Source: Eukaryota sp. TZLM1-RC
Taxonomy: Eukaryota; Metamonada: BaSk clade
DNA: 64,000 bases
Direction: 5' to 3'
Assembly (NCBI GenBank): GCA_040285825.1
Contig: JAUPSS010000004.1
Location: 4,967,658 to 5,031,657 of the forward strand
The notes beneath the pieces were generated by a model, which worked only from the letters and a program-made list of their open reading frames with translations, was not told the DNA's origin and made no database searches. This document shows positions 42,386 to 52,941 of the stretch, piece after piece. The stretch's first letter is position 1, and every line of letters starts with the position of its first letter. The translations under genes were made by a program, and so were the position numbers.

Positions 42386-42931
42386 TCATTTCTTCTTTTT
42401 TGCCTGCTCCTTGACCTCATCTAGGCGTGACATTTGTAGTCCACCTTGTGATGCTCCTTGCCCCATGGGCATAATTTGACAAAGAACTGTACAATCGCTC
42501 CGTTCAACATTGCTTTCTATAAAGACAGTAACAGAACTGGTGTTTGACCACTTGAAAGCTTTGAAAGGTATTGTGGCAACACGAACTCCTGGATAGGTTC
42601 TGTCAACAATATAGTCACTGTCTTCGAGATCAACCTGATGGTCTGCATGACTGTCCTGACAATCAGCAAAAGATAGATGAGGTGCATTTTTAAAGAAAAA
42701 AATTCTAGAGGGGGCTCTTGATACACCTAGATTTTCCTCGTCTGGCACCCTGATGAGAAAACCGTCAAGACGTACAGGGCTGTTGAAATGAAAATGAAAG
42801 AGAAGTTCAGGATCGGCATCAGAAAACAAAGGTTTGAGTGACTCGGAAGAGACAACATCATCTATAACTCCCCTAGCGTTAAGCAGTACACTTGTGGACA
42901 GGTCCACTGAATCGATGATAGGTTGAAACAT
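42386..42931 (-). CDS. PITH-domain protein
   Basis: The frame extends further upstream, but I start at ATG 42931 because the earlier Met (43024) would overlap the divergent eS6 coding region. The 181-aa product has the PITH pattern: LLNARGVIDDVV, SDADPELLFHFHFNSPVRLDGFLI, SRIFFFKNAPHLSFADCQD, VATIPFKAFKWSNTSSVTVFIESN, and a closing CTVLCQIMPMGQ. PITH domains occur in PITHD1 and thioredoxin-like TXNL1, which binds the 26S proteasome. No thioredoxin domain is fused here, so PITHD1-type is likelier. It ends in basic EQAKKKK. Confidence 0.82.
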   Translation of the reverse strand: MFQPIIDSVDLSTSVLLNARGVIDDVVSSESLKPLFSDADPELLFHFHFNSPVRLDGFLIRVPDEENLGVSRAPSRIFFFKNAPHLSFADCQDSHADHQVDLEDSDYIVDRTYPGVRVATIPFKAFKWSNTSSVTVFIESNVERSDCTVLCQIMPMGQGASQGGLQMSRLDEVKEQAKKKK

Positions 42932-42997
42932 GAATATGCTCTGTTGTTGTAGGAGAATTGGGTGTTCCTTTTTGCAATCCTTTTTTCTTGGGTCATA
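42932..42997. promoter_or_regulatory. 66-bp shared promoter interval, PITH gene / eS6
   Basis: Start codons of two divergent genes are separated by 66 bp, so both core promoters and 5' leaders must fit here. The eS6 side has the pyrimidine-rich run GTTCCTTTTTGCAATCC. No TATA box is obvious. Confidence 0.5.
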
Positions 42998-43737
42998 ATG
43001 AAACTCAATATAGCCTTCCCTCAAACCGGTAGACAGAAGACCATTGTCATCGATGATCCCCGCAAACTGTGCGTTGCTCTTATATATTTTCTCATTCTAG
43101 CGCAGTCCTCATGGATAAGCGTATCTCTCAAGAAATTGAAGGTGAGCATCTCGGAGACGAGTTCAAGGGTTACGTTTTCCGCATTACTGGAGGTAACGAT
43201 AAGCAGGGTTTCTGTATGAAGCAAGGAGTCCTCACCCCCAACAGAGTACGTCTTCTCCTTACCCAAAACACTGTCGGTTTCCGTGGATACGGACGTCGTG
43301 ATGGTGAACGTCGTCGCAAGTCCGTCCGTGGATGTATCGTTTCCTCTGAAATTGCTGTTCTCAACTTGATTATTGTCAAGAAAGGAGACGCTGAACTTCC
43401 CGGTCTTACTGAAGATCCTCTTCCCCTTCCCCGTCAACCCAAACGTGCCTCTAAGATTCGTAAAATGTTTAATCTCACCAAGGAAGACGATGTTAAACAG
43501 TATCGCATCAAACGTATCGTCCGTGTCAAGGGCGATAAGGTTAATGTCAAAGTCCCTAAAATTCAACGTCTTGTTACTCCCGTTGTTCTTCAACGCAAGA
43601 GGAGGCGCGCTGCTTTGATCAACCGTCGCAGAGAAGCTGGTAAAGCCCTCAAGCAGGAATATGACAACATGATGGCTACTAGAATGCGCGAAACACGTGA
43701 ACGTCGTGCTGAAGCTGTCAAAGCTCGCCGTGCATAA
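42998..43737 (+). CDS. RPS6: 40S ribosomal protein eS6
   Basis: Exon 1 is 42998-43068, a 32-nt intron (43069-43100, GTGCGT...TCTCATTCTAG) follows, and exon 2 is 43101-43737; together 235 codons. The start [14 protein letters not shown] matches eS6. Hallmarks: [57 protein letters not shown] and [13 protein letters not shown]. Compared with the ~249-aa animal protein, the C-terminus ends at VKARRA and lacks the phosphorylatable RRxSS cluster targeted by S6 kinases. The 5' splice site GTGCGT departs from the commoner GTATGT. Confidence 0.93.
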
Positions 43738-44129
43738 TTTGTTATGCTAGTTGTTAAACAATTTTATTTTTAGTTTGAAATGTGTCTTTTTGGCTGATTT
43801 GTCGGTGATCAACAGTGTGTTCTATAATAAAATGAGTTTGAAGAATAAATACTCATCTATCTGATTACGTTAATGAACTATTAGATCTCAAATATTCCAG
43901 CTAAAGGAAATATAAATTGAACAATTTTAGAACTCACTAAGGACGATTGCTTCTATGTGCTTATATGGATGATTGTTTTTCAATTAATGAATGTTATACT
44001 GTCAAAAGGGGAACTTCGTGTTCGAAAGAATTATATAACAATAATTTACTCAGCTTTGTCTTGTTTCCATATTATTTCTAATGTTTAAATTCAAGTAAAA
44101 TTTATACTTTGCACATAATTCGGCGTTTT
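43738..44129. other. Intergenic stretch after eS6
   Basis: It includes an AATAAA at 43828-43833 and no recognised gene. Confidence 0.4.
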
Positions 44130-44945
44130 GGTCATTTCTTTTTTTTAAATATAAATTTTTATTGAAATAAAATTCTATCTAATATTCAATATCCTCCAAA
44201 TAAGCACCACTATTACTAAACCTACTCACAGCATTTCGTTCATATTCTACACCAATAACTAAAAGAGCTTTAGAAATCATTGTTGGAATAGACTTCAAGA
44301 TGCAAAAAAACAATTCTTTTTAACCAGAAAGTGGAATTCAGTTTTTTACGAGATCCATTTTGTAAAACTTTTTTGAAGTTTTCAAAACAATGTAATCCTG
44401 AAGGTCCAATGTTTCCAAAAAGAGAAATTGCAAACAGCACAAACTGATATTTCACACGTTTGACTCTACCTAATTGTGCCAATGGTTCTTCATATTTCTT
44501 TATCTTCGTTTTTCGACGTTAAACAGTGGCGAATCAGCGGAATACACTAAACGAGCAGCAGAATTGTTGCAGACATCTACTAAGACAACATCGACAACAT
44601 CAAGAACACCATCGATCCCTGGAGCTAAAATCTGCCCTTCTTTTACCAAAGGAATCATCAGTTTGATCTGGAGATAGCTTACGCACTAAAGGTTCAAGAA
44701 AAGCCTCTATAATGAAACTTTTACACATACCATATAATTGATCACGAACTGAATCATGAACAATTGAGCGATAGATTATAAAATATTTGCAGTTTAAAAT
44801 ACGGGAAAGTGTAACCACATTCTTGCAGCGACAAATTAAATCATTTGGTAACGAACAAGGCCATAAGAAACATCTCATTCTCATAGCAGTGGTCCATTGG
44901 TGATCATTGAGTAGAAGGCCATAAATTTTGGGAACTTGGGAGATG
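44130..44945 (-). mobile_element. LINE-C copy 1, 5'-truncated
   Basis: Minus-strand order: VPKIYGLLLNDHQWTTAMRMRCFLW, CCHC-like knuckle (CRCKNVVTLSRILNC), VHDSVRDQLYGMCK, EPLVRKLSPDQ, then broken endonuclease segment, AQLGRVKRVKYQFVLFAISLFGNIGPSG, and the module NSTFWLKRIVF. It ends at IEDY-like residues and TAG near 44185, followed by a short A-rich 3' end. Frame breaks at about 44600 and 44330. Confidence 0.75.
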
Positions 44946-47070
44946 GATTTGCCGATTGGAATGTTTTTTTAATAACAACACAAAGTTCTACTATTTTTGC
45001 TTTAAATGAAGAAATTTCAAAAATCGATGTAGGAAAATGGAGTCGATGCTTTCCACAATCATTCAATGGCAATATTCCAGAAAAGAATTATTTAACTTTA
45101 AAATACACTCTTCGAATATTGCAGAAACGACTGACTGGAAAGTAAGAAAATGATTTTTATAATAATATATGCAGCTCAGCTGTTTTAAATCAAGATCTCC
45201 ACTCATTTTTATTGGAAGAAGGTGTTTGTGAAAATCAGTAATCAGATTCTTCACTGTTTGTGACCATTGTACCACGAAGATTTGGACTGTGTGCTAATAA
45301 TGAAGCGTTTGTAACAAAAATGAGATTATATTTGAATATTCCCATTAAGCAATTATTATTAAAAGAAAAATGTGACTGTTCGAATTCAGATCACTTTGTG
45401 GCATGCTCTGAAATGTTCGAAATTGATAAAGTATCGTTCTTCATTACTTGATGCTGTTAGAGACACTGTCAAAAAATGACCAAGCAAAACAAAAGAGGTC
45501 CTTAAGGATCTCCTTGATTTACATTACTTGATGATTTCAAAATAGAAAACCAAAATGCAACTTAGAATTTGTGCAATATGTCGATTGGAAATAAGGCAAA
45601 TATTCCGGCAAATATTATAACAAAGCACCATGAATAGTGCAACGACTGAGTCAATTGAATGGATTACTAAAATCCAATGACATACAAACATTGGATTCAT
45701 TTTGGCGAAATTATACATCTGTAGCAAATATCGCTGAAGAAACTCCATCAGTGGTATTAATTCCATATTGAAAGGGCAATAAAAGTGTTTCTGCTTTTTC
45801 ATTGAATCCGTGTAAGCAGCAAGCAGAAACAAATATTATGCATGCTTTCAGAGATCGCAATAGGACGAACATCTATTTTTGAATTTTTGACAAGTGAAGT
45901 CCAAAGCGAACTTCTTAATTCTCCAGCATACTGAAGTTGACCAGTGAAAATTCTATTAAAAACTTGGTCAATATAACAAGTCATCTATCTAACGCCGAAA
46001 AAAAGAAGATAAAAAAATATGAAGAACCTTTGGCACAGTTAGGTAGAGTGGAACATTTGAAATATCAGTTAGTGCCGTTTGCAATTTCTCTTTTTGGCAA
46101 TATTGGACCTTCAGGGTTGCACTTTTTTGAAAATTTCCAAAAGGTGTTACTAAATAGGTGTGGTAAAACAATGAATTCCACTTTCTGGTTAAATAGAATT
46201 GTGTTTTGCATTTTCAAGTCTATTCCAACAATGAGTTCCAAGGCGCTTTTAGCTATTGGTGTAGAATATGAACGTAATGCTGTGAGTAGGTTTAGTAATA
46301 GTGACGCTTGTTTGGAGGATATTGAATTCTAGATGGGTTTTTTTATCTCAATAAAAATTCCAGTTAAAAAAATATAACAAGACAATCCTATGATGAAATA
46401 ATTGTAGCTTTGATATGATCAATCGAAAGATCAGAAAGCCCAGTAGACTTACCGCGTGGTCGTTTTTTGATCACTGAAAATACTTCTGATGCCAACAATG
46501 GATGTTTTTCCCAATAATTGCCATAATAATTTTGATCCGTTGTTGGGTTGTCCAATGGGTGAAGGATGTTTCAGTTTATCTACAGTCTGTTGATTACTGC
46601 CAGCTTTAACACCGAAAACTTAAATCAGACAGAGCCCTCAACCACTTGTTATCAAGGTATTCGTCTTCAAAAATTTTGCTCAATTTCTCACATGGCTGTT
46701 TGCTCCGTGCATTATTAGTTAAATCTTCAGAATTATAACGAAATTTTGTTCAAAAGGAACACAAAATGAACCAAAAAGTTCCCGGTAAATGTTGATAGCA
46801 TATTTTCCCTTACATAATTGATCAACAAATTTTTTAAAAACGAAAACAAATTCATTGCATTTCGATGGATGTATTTCTTGAGGTATTTTTATGGGATGAT
46901 GGCTATTGTCGTAATTGCAATAGTTTCAATATAGAGACTTTTATTGAACTGTGAGTTTGTAAGCTATCTCTAGATCAAACTGATGATTATAACAAAACTT
47001 TAAAACTATTTGTGGAAGTCGTCCCATTAGTTATGATTTAATTTAATCAAGTGTGCAAATTCAATAAATT
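44946..47070. mobile_element. LINE-A copy 3, rearranged (sense, antisense and sense blocks)
   Basis: 44946-45475 (plus) carries the mid/C-terminal LINE-A part up to DAVRDTV. At 45480 it abuts, in inverse orientation, 45480-46915 (minus), which carries RT from RDKSAGLSG-like residues back to GDPLGP. At 47017-47070 (plus) lies a 3' UTR (GTCGTCCCATTAGTTATGA...AATAAAT). The blocks look like pieces of one insertion with inverted 5' part, or two copies. All are full of stops. A LINE-C tail is inserted at 45981-46370. Confidence 0.65.
45981..46370 (+). mobile_element. LINE-C copy 2, 390-bp 5'-truncated insertion with target duplications
   Basis: It is flanked by perfect 11-bp duplications AATATAACAAG (45970-45980 and 46371-46381) inside LINE-A. 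It encodes the last ~115 codons of LINE-C (EEPLAQLGRVEHLKYQLVPFAISLFGNIG..., STFWLNRIVFCIFKSIPTM, SRFSNSDACLEDIEF, TAG) and a short 3' UTR ending CCAGTTAAAAA. It is a textbook target-primed insertion and shows LINE-C's 3' end exactly. Confidence 0.9.
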
Positions 47071-47155
47071 AATTTGTGGAAAAAGTGAAATTCCAAAGTT
47101 CTAGTGTTACCACTTATCAAAAAAAATTAAATATTTATTATAAATACAAGAAAAA

Positions 47156-49768
47156 TCACCTATTAATACAAAATCCGCCTCCTACAAACGTCGGAACATT
47201 ATCAGGTACCTCTACCTCTAAAGGTGGCTGCTGGTGCTCATTCTGTTCTTTCTTTTGCTGCTTCCTCTTCAACTCAAAATACTTGCTCTGAGTTTGTTTT
47301 AACTCGCCCTTTAAGCTATCAATTTCATAAGTTAATTCCTGAACTTGAACCTGATATTGGTTAAGTTCAGCAACCATAACCTTTAGTTGCTTTGTCTTTT
47401 CCCTAATTTCATTTCGAAGTAAATTATTCTGTTCGGCCACCTCAATACCTGGAGAACGTTCCAAAATCTTCCGAAGTTCATCAAATAATTTTTCTTTTTC
47501 TTCAATCAGCATGTTCTTGGCAACGACTTCTTCAGTCTTTGCTATTAATCTTCTCTGTAATGTCTGTACCTTCTGAATAAGTTCGTAAACATCAGGATTT
47601 GTGGCCTCCAAGGTTCTCCATCTATGAACATTCAGAGGATTTTCCAGCTCCTCACTCAATGCAGTGACTTTGGTTTTTTCCCTATATAATTCTTTTTGTA
47701 ACCTGTAAACCTGGGCCTTGAGATCCTTAACAAGTTTTGAAGACTTGACCAAATTAGCCAATTCTCTTCTCAAATCCGAAATCTTTAATTTTAATAATCT
47801 AATGTCTTCTAATCTTTGTTTGAATTGTACTTCTCCTTTTGACATTATCGACTGTTGAATCCTAATTTTTTCATATAAAAGTGCCAGCTCATCATTACGT
47901 CTAATCAACTGACTTCCCAAGATGTCTCTCTCAGTCAAAACTTCTTCGTAAAGCTTTTGTTGACGAACCCTATCTGCATCAGCTTCATTAATAATTTTTA
48001 ATAATTTAGTAATTTGATTTTCTTGATTTTCACACAATTCATGAACCTTTTCAGCTTGACCTTCCATTTTCTTAACCTCTGACTTCAACGCGTCTCTTTC
48101 TTTCTCCAGCTTAACTCTATCAAAATGTTCTCTAATAAGTGACGTGTCTTTTTTCGTAATTTCTTCCTTTAACTGTTTGATCTGCTGATTCATAATCTTA
48201 AACTTCCTGCCCATTTCTAGAGCCTCATCCTGAGTCTCTATTAGTTGTTTGTTATAAAGATTTCTGTCAGTACGAACAGCTTCATATAAAGACAACTGCT
48301 GTTTTAACTTTGCTTCGGTCTCGTTAATCTTACGCTGATGGTCTTCTATCGTGGCTTCTTGCATCCTTATCCTGTCATGTGCCTTGTAGAGTTTATTAGT
48401 AGCATCTGAACTCATAGATGCGTACTTATCTTGTTCTCGTTGAAGACGTTCAATCTCCTTCCGCTGATTCTCAATATCTTTCTTATAAGCACTAATCTCT
48501 CTTTCCAATTCTTGTTTTTCAGACTCGGCTGCTCGATTAAGCTCAGCAGTGGCATCAGTCTTATCTTCTTCCCGTCGCACCCTTTTTTCCAATGAATTGA
48601 TCTGTCGGACTAGCTGATCTGATTTTCTTTTTTCTTCTTGTTCAGATTTCTTTGCAGATTCAAGCTCTCTAGTGGTCAACTCCAAACTTCTTCTTAATTC
48701 AGACTGCTGGTTTTCCAGATCAGTCTTGGTTCTTGAAAGCTCAGCATATTTACGTTCAAGATTCCGACACCCAGACTCAGATTTGTGTAGTTGGTTCTTC
48801 AAATCAGTAACCTCTCTTGCCCGAGAAGCAACCTCATCTTGCAATTCTTTACGTTCCCGCTCCAACATGGCAACCATTGAAGCTCTTTCATTAAGTTGAC
48901 CCTCCAGCTTCCCCACTTTGGACTGTAACTGAGTCAAAACCTGTGCACGATGTTCTACATTGGTTTGAGTATCAGAAAGACTAGCTTGCAGCTCTGAAAT
49001 TTCTTTCCTGGCCGCATCCACAGATTGCTGCTTCTCATCCAATTCTTTTTGTCTTCGTTCGAGTTCAGAAGTGACTCTTTTAAGGTTAAGCTCCACACCA
49101 GCTCTTTTCCTTTTTTGGGATTCAACTTCGCTTTTTTTGGTAGTCAATTCTGATCTTAATGAGTGCAGTTCGTTTTCAAGAGCTAGTCTTTCATTTTCTA
49201 CTGTTTTGACCTTTTCCAGCTCAGCAGTCAGCTGTGATCTAAGAGAGAGGACCATTTGGACCTTATCATCCCTTTCTTGTATAAGTGTTTGTTTCTCCTC
49301 TATTAATTCCTTCATTGCGCTTTGCTGGGAAGCGGAGAGCCCGGCATCCTTTTGACAGACACTTTGTAAATGGTCAATTTCTTCCTTGAGGCGAAGAATG
49401 GTTTCCCTGGCCTGCTCTTCCTTCTTTTGGTAGGCTTCAATGACTCTTTTGAGCTTATCTACTTCACGAACAGCAGATCTGTAGTTGTTGGCATCAGTTT
49501 CATTTTGTTTGAGAACAGAAGAGACTTTAGCAGCGTTAGCGAGAATTTCTTCATGGAGGACCTTACATTTATCGGCAAGACGTTTTTCCCCTTCATGAGA
49601 GCGTTTGAGGGCGCGCCAGAGTTTGAGATATTCCTTCTTGAATTGATCAAGAGAGCTGTCGTTTTCAATATCTTGAAGAACTTGACTGAATTCTTGCTCA
49701 AGTTGTGCAAAGTTCTCATCAGAAAGGATCTGAGTTGCCTGAGGATCAAGTTCCCCAGTTTTGCTCAT
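47156..49768 (-). CDS. CFAP58: Cilia- and flagella-associated protein 58
   Basis: 870 codons from ATG 49768. The frame is open to 49831, but that would overlap the divergent gene. The whole protein is coiled coil. Family-specific blocks are seen: FKKEYLKLWRALKRSHEGEKRL near the N-terminus, KETILxLKEEI-like RETILRLKEEIDHL, REHFDRVKLEKERDALKSE, QKLYEEVLTERDILGSQLIRRNDELALLYEKIRIQ and ENPLNVHRWRTLEATNPD (in pieces). Length is the same as the animal protein (~870). CFAP58 helps build or stabilise the axoneme and sperm flagellum, so the organism is flagellated. No introns. Confidence 0.9.
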   Translation of the reverse strand: MSKTGELDPQATQILSDENFAQLEQEFSQVLQDIENDSSLDQFKKEYLKLWRALKRSHEGEKRLADKCKVLHEEILANAAKVSSVLKQNETDANNYRSAVREVDKLKRVIEAYQKKEEQARETILRLKEEIDHLQSVCQKDAGLSASQQSAMKELIEEKQTLIQERDDKVQMVLSLRSQLTAELEKVKTVENERLALENELHSLRSELTTKKSEVESQKRKRAGVELNLKRVTSELERRQKELDEKQQSVDAARKEISELQASLSDTQTNVEHRAQVLTQLQSKVGKLEGQLNERASMVAMLERERKELQDEVASRAREVTDLKNQLHKSESGCRNLERKYAELSRTKTDLENQQSELRRSLELTTRELESAKKSEQEEKRKSDQLVRQINSLEKRVRREEDKTDATAELNRAAESEKQELEREISAYKKDIENQRKEIERLQREQDKYASMSSDATNKLYKAHDRIRMQEATIEDHQRKINETEAKLKQQLSLYEAVRTDRNLYNKQLIETQDEALEMGRKFKIMNQQIKQLKEEITKKDTSLIREHFDRVKLEKERDALKSEVKKMEGQAEKVHELCENQENQITKLLKIINEADADRVRQQKLYEEVLTERDILGSQLIRRNDELALLYEKIRIQQSIMSKGEVQFKQRLEDIRLLKLKISDLRRELANLVKSSKLVKDLKAQVYRLQKELYREKTKVTALSEELENPLNVHRWRTLEATNPDVYELIQKVQTLQRRLIAKTEEVVAKNMLIEEKEKLFDELRKILERSPGIEVAEQNNLLRNEIREKTKQLKVMVAELNQYQVQVQELTYEIDSLKGELKQTQSKYFELKRKQQKKEQNEHQQPPLEVEVPDNVPTFVGGGFCINR

Positions 49769-49834
49769 TGTAAGTGGTAATTGAAAGGCGGTTGGAGTAA
49801 ACAAGTTTTCAGTCTTCAAATTCTTCATCACTTC
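49769..49834. promoter_or_regulatory. 66-bp shared promoter interval, CFAP58 / coiled-coil gene
   Basis: It separates two divergent start codons, the same spacing as the PITH/eS6 pair. TTCTTCATCACTTC sits immediately before ATG 49835. Co-regulation of two coiled-coil genes is plausible but not shown. Confidence 0.5.
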
Positions 49835-51010
49835 ATGTCATCTATGATACAGGAGCCCACATGCTCGGATCCTGTATGCGTGGAGCTTTCACAACATGTC
49901 ATCCGTCTCCAAAACTTACTTCATCATCACAACATAGATCCTAATGAATCCACACTTTACCCAACCTCTCCACAGATCACCACTCCTAATCCAGACTTCC
50001 TGTACACCATTGCTCAACTCCGACAACAAATACATTCCCAATCGTCACTTATCCAAGACCAAGCTCTGATGATACAGCGACTAGAAGGTTGTGATACACT
50101 CAGTGAATCTTCCTCGACTACAGACATTCTCCAAGTCGTCCAGGAGGAAACCAAACTACTCCACAACGAGGTTAATCTTTTGAGGACTACTTTTGAAGTT
50201 GAGCTCGATTCTAGTCGTAAGCTACTCTCCACCTACCAAGAACAATTAAACTCAGCTAATAAAGACATTCAATCCTTGGAAACTCAGTTGGAAGAAAGTT
50301 GTGCTATATCTGATCAAATGACCAAAGTAGCAGAACAGCTTCAAACCAACCTTGACAGAATGACTGAAGGCAATGGGGTAGGAGGAGACTGGGAGGAGAG
50401 GGCTTTGGAAGCTGAAAGGAGGCTTGAGGAGCAGAATGAAGAGTTTAGCCAACGTGCGAGAGAGCTGTCAGAAGTGTATGGTGATATGAAGAATGAGCTA
50501 GAGAAGGTCAAAAAGGAACGTGATGATCTTAAAAAGATTTCAATTGATGGGCAATCGGAGTTAATTGCAGAATTTCAATCAAAAATTCGTGAGTTGACCG
50601 TTTTAAATGAAGATTTGACAATAAGAAATTCTAGAACTTTTTCCGAGCTAAAAAGAGCTGTCTATTTACTTACAAGAGAAGAAGAAAAAACCAAAAAGCT
50701 GTCAAGTCTTTTGTCGTCTTCACAATCAGCTCTTTCCCTCACTACCAGACTGCTCTCTCTTCCTCCGAGGGATGCTTCCTTGATTATACAGGCAATGGTC
50801 ATGATTGGACTTTACCAAGCAGGAGAAAGATTGTTGGAGGTAAGACCAGAACTCAAGGATAAAGAGGTGGGGCAAAGAAAGGAAGTTTGTCAAGTTGATA
50901 GAGATTCAGAGAAAGTTGAAGAAGATCAAAACACCAAAAGTCTTTCATCTTCTTTTGACCAAGGAAGACTGGAAAGGTTGAAAAAACAAAGGAAACGTAA
51001 GGATAAATGA
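49835..51010 (+). CDS. Unknown 391-aa coiled-coil protein
   Basis: ATG 49835 is used; the open frame upstream begins with TTG and overlaps CFAP58. The N-terminal ~100 residues (LSQHVIRLQNLLHHHNIDP..., FLYTIAQLRQQIHSQSSLIQDQAL) precede a long coiled coil (residues ~105-290), then a short helix (SLIIQAMVMIGLYQAGERLLEVRPEL) and a basic tail (RLKKQRKRKDK). I do not recognise the family. Its divergent pairing with CFAP58 hints at, but does not prove, a flagellar or cytoskeletal role. Confidence 0.75.
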   Translation: MSSMIQEPTCSDPVCVELSQHVIRLQNLLHHHNIDPNESTLYPTSPQITTPNPDFLYTIAQLRQQIHSQSSLIQDQALMIQRLEGCDTLSESSSTTDILQVVQEETKLLHNEVNLLRTTFEVELDSSRKLLSTYQEQLNSANKDIQSLETQLEESCAISDQMTKVAEQLQTNLDRMTEGNGVGGDWEERALEAERRLEEQNEEFSQRARELSEVYGDMKNELEKVKKERDDLKKISIDGQSELIAEFQSKIRELTVLNEDLTIRNSRTFSELKRAVYLLTREEEKTKKLSSLLSSSQSALSLTTRLLSLPPRDASLIIQAMVMIGLYQAGERLLEVRPELKDKEVGQRKEVCQVDRDSEKVEEDQNTKSLSSSFDQGRLERLKKQRKRKDK

Positions 51011-51285
51011 GATTTAAGGGTTTTCTTATTATCTAATGTTGATTTTTGTTAATACTGATTTATTTTCTTTTGTAATTTAATATGGAGTTTATTTTCAAAA
51101 TTTTGATTTGTATTATATAATAGCAATTAGTTATTCAATAAAACCACACCTTTTGTTGAATTTTTGTACTATTTGTATCAGAACTTTGCCCAATTCATGC
51201 AACTTTTGTAGTGGATATTAACTTCAGCACCAATGGATTACATTTTTGAACCAACTTTTTTCTATGAAGCTTTCTTAGTGACATC
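51011..51285. other. Short intergenic stretch
   Basis: AT-rich, no gene. It ends at the LINE-B target duplication. Confidence 0.4.
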
Positions 51286-51296
51286 AATGAGCAAGT

Positions 51297-52016
51297 AAAC
51301 CTCTTTTGTTTACTCATCTTTTGAACTGTAAACATTTCATTACGTTTAGAAGCAAAGTGCATAATAACGTCAGGGACCAAATTTATGTAATGTGCAAATC
51401 ATATCGTGTAGATTCCTTTTTAGAACCGCTGTTATCAAAATTAATTCTTGATGATCCCAATATTGATAGTATGCGTTACAACAGAGCTTCTATGGGTCTG
51501 ACTAGAGGTGATCTAGTTGTTCCTGGTTTAAATGGTAGTTTTACTATTTTGGACGCCATGTCTATTGACCCTTGTAATTCCTCTAACGAACATTTCATTA
51601 ACTCGGATGTAAATAATCCTCTTCTTGCAGGCGAAAAATATAAAATTGCTAAATATGCGAAACCCATTTCCTCGGTTAATGAAAATTCTCATGCCCAATA
51701 TAATTTATGTCCATTTGTTTTTTCTTTGCTTGGATCTCTAGGTAAGGCTGCTATGGCTTTCCTTGAGGATTTTGTTGTAGTTGTAAAGGAAAGAACTGGA
51801 AGAATTTTCAATCGTGTTTACTGGCAAAACAGGATTGTATTTTCTATTTTTAAGGGAATGGTAACACTAATTTCTGATTCACTATCTTCTTTTGGGAAAT
51901 TTTCTGAATCTTTAGCGATTAATTGTTTTGATGTAGGGGAGGCAGGTTTTGAGGATGTGGAGTTTTAATTGTGTATTTCATATTTGTTGTTGAATAAAAA
52001 GTTTTAGTTAAAAAAA
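51297..52016 (+). mobile_element. LINE-B copy 2, 5'-truncated with 11-bp target duplications
   Basis: AATGAGCAAGT lies at 51286-51296 and 52017-52027. The insert encodes 220 codons in one open frame: LLNCKHFITFRSKVHNNVRDQIYVMCK, the nuclease motif RGDLVVPGLNGSFTILDAMSIDPCN (in pieces), NPLLAGEKYKIAKYAKPIS, YNLCPFVFSLLGSLGKA, FNRVYWQNRIVFSIFKGMV. It ends with a short UTR and GTTTTAGTTAAAAAAAA. The intact frame suggests a relatively recent insertion. Confidence 0.9.
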
Positions 52017-52068
52017 AATGAGCAAGTTAATTTAGAAAAATGTATTAAAGAAAATCTATGATTCTGCC

Positions 52069-52480
52069 TTAGAGGAACATTATGAAACAAAAAACAATTC
52101 CGCGTGACTTTGACATACAATAGAATTGGTCCCTTACTGCATCATAGACTTTTGATCGGAAAGTAATAAAGTGTTTACAATTGAACAGATGATGGAGAGA
52201 AATTTTTGGTGCACATTTGCAAATCAAACTAAGAGGGACGTTATCAGGCCAGAAGAAAGATCGAGGGCGCATATTGACTAATTAAAACACTGTTTTGGCA
52301 AGTCCTTCCCTGAAACATCAGCTAGTCTGCTGTCGCAATAATAGTGTTGAATGAGTGTAGAGCTCTTGATGGGATTGGCAACGCAAACAATTTCATGAAT
52401 GATTTGGTATGTCCAAACTGACCAGAAAAGAAACGATTGAGGTACAGACAAAAATAACAAGAACCTGTGGGTTGTTAAAT
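52069..52480 (-). mobile_element. LINE-B fragment, opposite orientation
   Basis: The frame 52272-52069 reads MRPRSFFWPDNVPLSLICKCAPK, then HHLFNCKHFITFRSKVYDAVRDQF, matching the CCHC knuckle region of LINE-B. Upstream, 52278-52480 holds further degraded LINE-B-like codons. It is truncated before the endonuclease. Confidence 0.65.
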
Positions 52481-52941
52481 TTTGGTTCTTGTTTTAGTTA
52501 GAAGCTATATCAAATAACTCACTTTTGATTAAATTTAGAAGAAAAAACCACATCAAATTTATGAAACAAACTGAGAGTGATGCACTAGAGTGTGGTGGAC
52601 ATGGAATCTAGTGTTAACTACATCACGTTACAACAGTAAAACTCGACCAATAATAAGCAGAGTCATGGGAGAAAGAATAATAGAGACCATCAACTTCTGT
52701 GAAAGTACAATTATGTAGAGAAGTTACCCTTAATAACACCAAGGATGATTACATCTAACAGGTTAATGTTAAAGCATTGGTGATGTAAAGGAAAAACAAT
52801 ACCCCGAGCTCACATAACAAATAGGTAGTAATGCTTGTCATATAGAGAAACCTTGATGTAATTTTGTTGCTAGAGAGATAAGTCTCATTAAAACTGATAA
52901 AGAAAATAATCATATCTCCTTCTTTTTGCTTCACTGTTGTC
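52481..52941. other. Intergenic stretch upstream of P2
   Basis: No gene seen. The last ~40 bp before the P2 ATG form a pyrimidine-rich leader (CTCCTTCTTTTTGCTTCACTG). Confidence 0.4.

Noticed and set aside
43021-43593. 190-codon minus-strand frame
   Set aside because: It is the antisense shadow of eS6 exon 2, which has clear protein signatures on the plus strand.
48672-49780. Plus-strand frames across CFAP58
   Set aside because: Shadows of the coiled-coil codon pattern; no protein features and no ATG context.
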